Below are positions 12,766 to 14,355 of a stretch of 14,355 nucleotides of DNA, in pieces. Source of the DNA: an uncultured Collinsella sp. (GTDB lineage: Bacteria > Actinomycetota > Coriobacteriia > Coriobacteriales > Coriobacteriaceae); assembly GCA_902489225.1 (NCBI GenBank), contig CABTZA010000031.1, forward strand, positions 1 to 14,355, given 5' to 3'. How positions within the stretch are numbered: the first letter of the stretch is position 1; each line of letters starts with the position of its first letter. The position numbers and the translations under genes are program-made. A model generated the notes under the pieces. It searched no databases and had not been told where the DNA came from. It saw nothing but the letters and a program-made list of their open reading frames with translations.

Positions 12766-14355
12766 TCAGGCATTCAGCTTAACGATCGGCGCAAAGCCCT
12801 TCATTAGCTTTTTGGTCTGGCCGGTCTTTTCGAATTGGACCTCGATCATGTCTCCAGCGACCGAGATCACGGTACCCGTGCCAAAGGTCTTGTGGCTCAC
12901 GGTATCGCCCGCGGCAAAGTCCTGCGATGCGCTGGCGCGATCGACCTTGCGCTCCACCGTCGGGGACACCTTGGACGAGGGCTTTTTGGCTCGCGGCGCG
13001 CCCGAGCCAAAGGTCGAGGCAACACGGCCGGCATCGGGCGAAACCCCACGATGGCGCTCGGTCCCGTAGCTGCTGCCGCCAAAGAAATCGTCAAAGCTCG
13101 ATCCGCCGCGCGAACCGGAACCGCCGGTCGAGCGCGTATGCGAGCCAAACACCTTGCCGCCATACATGTCCGAGCCCATGCCCGAGCCAAAGGTGCCGTG
13201 ACGGTCGCCGCGCTTCTCCCAGCCCGTGCCCTCAAAACCGGCAGAGCCGATACCGCTAAACTCGATATCCTCAAACGGAATCTCGTTGAGGAAGCGCGAG
13301 CGCGGGTTGGCAGAGGTCGAACCGTAGGTGCGACGTGTGGCCGCATAGGTCAAGAACAGTCGCTTACGGGCACGCGTGATGGCAACGTAGGCCAGGCGAC
13401 GCTCTTCCTCGAGCTTGCCCGGATCGTCGCTGCCGCCAAAGTCGTGCACGTGCGGGAAGATGCCCTCCTCCATGCCGGCAACGAAGACCGCAGGGAACTC
13501 CAGGCCCTTGGCGGAGTGGATAGTCATCATGGTAATGGCATGCGTCTCGCCGGCAAGAGAATCCAGGTCGGAACGCAGGGCCAGCCACTCCATGAGGGCG
13601 GGCAGCGCCTTGCAGGTAAGCGGGCCATAGGTGCGCTCAATCTCGTCGGCATGCACGGCACCCGCGGGCAGCTCCGTCGGCGCGGCATAGGCATTGCCCG
13701 CGATGGCGGCAGCCAGAGCATCCTGCGGAGAAAGCGCCGGGGCCGCCAGGCTATCGAGCGGATTGGAACCCGCGGCATCACGCGCGCCAACGAGCGCCTC
13801 AAACGAGGATGCCGGGGCAGACGGCCCCGGTTCAGGCGCAGGCGCGCTCACCACGACGGGCTCGGACTCGGCGCCGGCCGGTACATCGGCAACGCCAGCC
13901 GCGCGCAGCTCTTCCAAGCTCTCGAGCGTACCCTCGATATCCTCGTGCGTCTCCTCAAATTCGGCGGCGACGCCCAGGAATTCCTGGATGTTCTCGGCGC
14001 GGCTCTCGGACTCCATGGTGCCCTCGGCGCGGAAAGCCTGCAGCAGGCCCGTCTTATCGACGATCATCTCGACGACGTCCTTGAGCTCGCCGTCCATGCG
14101 GCGACCCTCGCGCACCAGCGCCACAAAGCTCGACAGGCCGTTGCGCACCTTGGCGCTAAACATGCCCGTCTCGGCTGTTGCGATCTCGCAGGCTTGGAAG
14201 AACGAGCAACGGTTGTCGCGCGCCAGCTGCTCAATCTTTTGGATCGAGGTGGAGCCGATGCCGCGGCGCGGCGTGTTGATAACGCGCTTGACGCTCATAT
14301 CGTCTGCCGGGTTCACGATCATCTTGAGGTAGGCCATGACGTCGCGGATCTCGGC
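12766..14355 (-). CDS. pcrA: ATP-dependent DNA helicase PcrA/UvrD (C-terminal 529 residues; 5' part outside window)
   Basis: Superfamily 1 3'-5' helicase of DNA repair and replication restart. Only domains 2B/2A and the tail are in view. The visible part starts at AEIRDVMAYLKMIVNP, continues with VINTPRRGIGSTS, and has motif V TMMTIHSAKGLEFPAVFVAG (about residues 275-294 of the visible part) and motif VI EEERRLAYVAITRARKRLFL. A Gly/Ser-rich linker of about 120 residues (12928-13284) follows, then a C-terminal Tudor-like module FAAGDTVSHKTFGTGTVISV to the stop, of the type that contacts RNA polymerase in PcrA. Between the 2B region and motif V there is an Ala/Pro/Glu-rich insert of roughly 105 residues (about 13609-13923) not found in typical PcrA. 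The reading frame is open to the window end, so this is a truncation by the window, not a broken gene. Confidence 0.95.
   Translation of the reverse strand, partial: AEIRDVMAYLKMIVNPADDMSVKRVINTPRRGIGSTSIQKIEQLARDNRCSFFQACEIATAETGMFSAKVRNGLSSFVALVREGRRMDGELKDVVEMIVDKTGLLQAFRAEGTMESESRAENIQEFLGVAAEFEETHEDIEGTLESLEELRAAGVADVPAGAESEPVVVSAPAPEPGPSAPASSFEALVGARDAAGSNPLDSLAAPALSPQDALAAAIAGNAYAAPTELPAGAVHADEIERTYGPLTCKALPALMEWLALRSDLDSLAGETHAITMMTIHSAKGLEFPAVFVAGMEEGIFPHVHDFGGSDDPGKLEEERRLAYVAITRARKRLFLTYAATRRTYGSTSANPRSRFLNEIPFEDIEFSGIGSAGFEGTGWEKRGDRHGTFGSGMGSDMYGGKVFGSHTRSTGGSGSRGGSSFDDFFGGSSYGTERHRGVSPDAGRVASTFGSGAPRAKKPSSKVSPTVERKVDRASASQDFAAGDTVSHKTFGTGTVISVAGDMIEVQFEKTGQTKKLMKGFAPIVKLNA

Noticed and set aside
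1..14355. CRISPR array, tRNA or rRNA genes, prophage
   Set aside because: No regularly spaced repeats, cloverleaf-like segments, conserved rRNA strings or phage genes were seen on either strand.

Overview
The window reads as a chromosomal segment of a high-GC, gut-type actinomycete. Gene families and intergenic style point to a Coriobacteriia member, probably Collinsella. This is an inference from the type Ic aspartate-aminotransferase family, the PTS-based sugar metabolism, the family II pyrophosphatase and a PcrA with a C-terminal Tudor-like domain; no rRNA or marker gene is present to prove it. Twelve complete protein genes and two cut by the window edges are supported. No tRNA, rRNA, CRISPR array, phage gene or transposase was seen.

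Left part (1-2521): a partial tatA-type gene, a lone STAS anti-anti-sigma gene and a type Ic aminotransferase, all on the minus strand; the last two probably form one transcript. A divergent plus-strand gene encodes an 84-residue, lysine-free acidic protein that I do not recognise. A 332-base AT-richer spacer follows, with three hairpins, two of them good terminators. Then come nhaA (Na+/H+ antiporter) and ppaC (family II Mn-dependent pyrophosphatase), both on the minus strand.

Centre (5520-12478): a sugar-utilisation locus. A minus-strand operon encodes a family 1 6-phospho-beta-glucosidase, then PTS IIC, IIB and IIA of the lactose/cellobiose class, ending at a strong terminator. Beyond it lies a ROK-family sugar kinase. 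Divergent from the operon are a GntR/UTRA regulator and a class I mannose-6-phosphate isomerase. A plausible scheme is that the PTS imports and phosphorylates a beta-disaccharide, the hydrolase splits it into a 6-phosphosugar and a free sugar, the ROK kinase phosphorylates the free glucose, and ManA feeds mannose-6-P into glycolysis. The regulator would sense a phosphosugar. The manA linkage raises the possibility of a mannose-containing substrate.

Right part (12479-14355): a convergent spacer holding two terminators and a striking 115-base nested palindrome, then the C-terminal 529 residues of PcrA/UvrD helicase (minus strand, cut by the window end) with an unusual Ala/Pro-rich insert.

The coding content is mostly ordinary core and sugar metabolism, and I see no clear new defence or mobile system. 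The most unusual signals are non-coding: the 115-base palindrome, a 68-base hairpin in the glucosidase leader, REP-like palindromes bracketing the ROK gene, and an inverted 13-mer pair in the 2.5-2.75 kb spacer.
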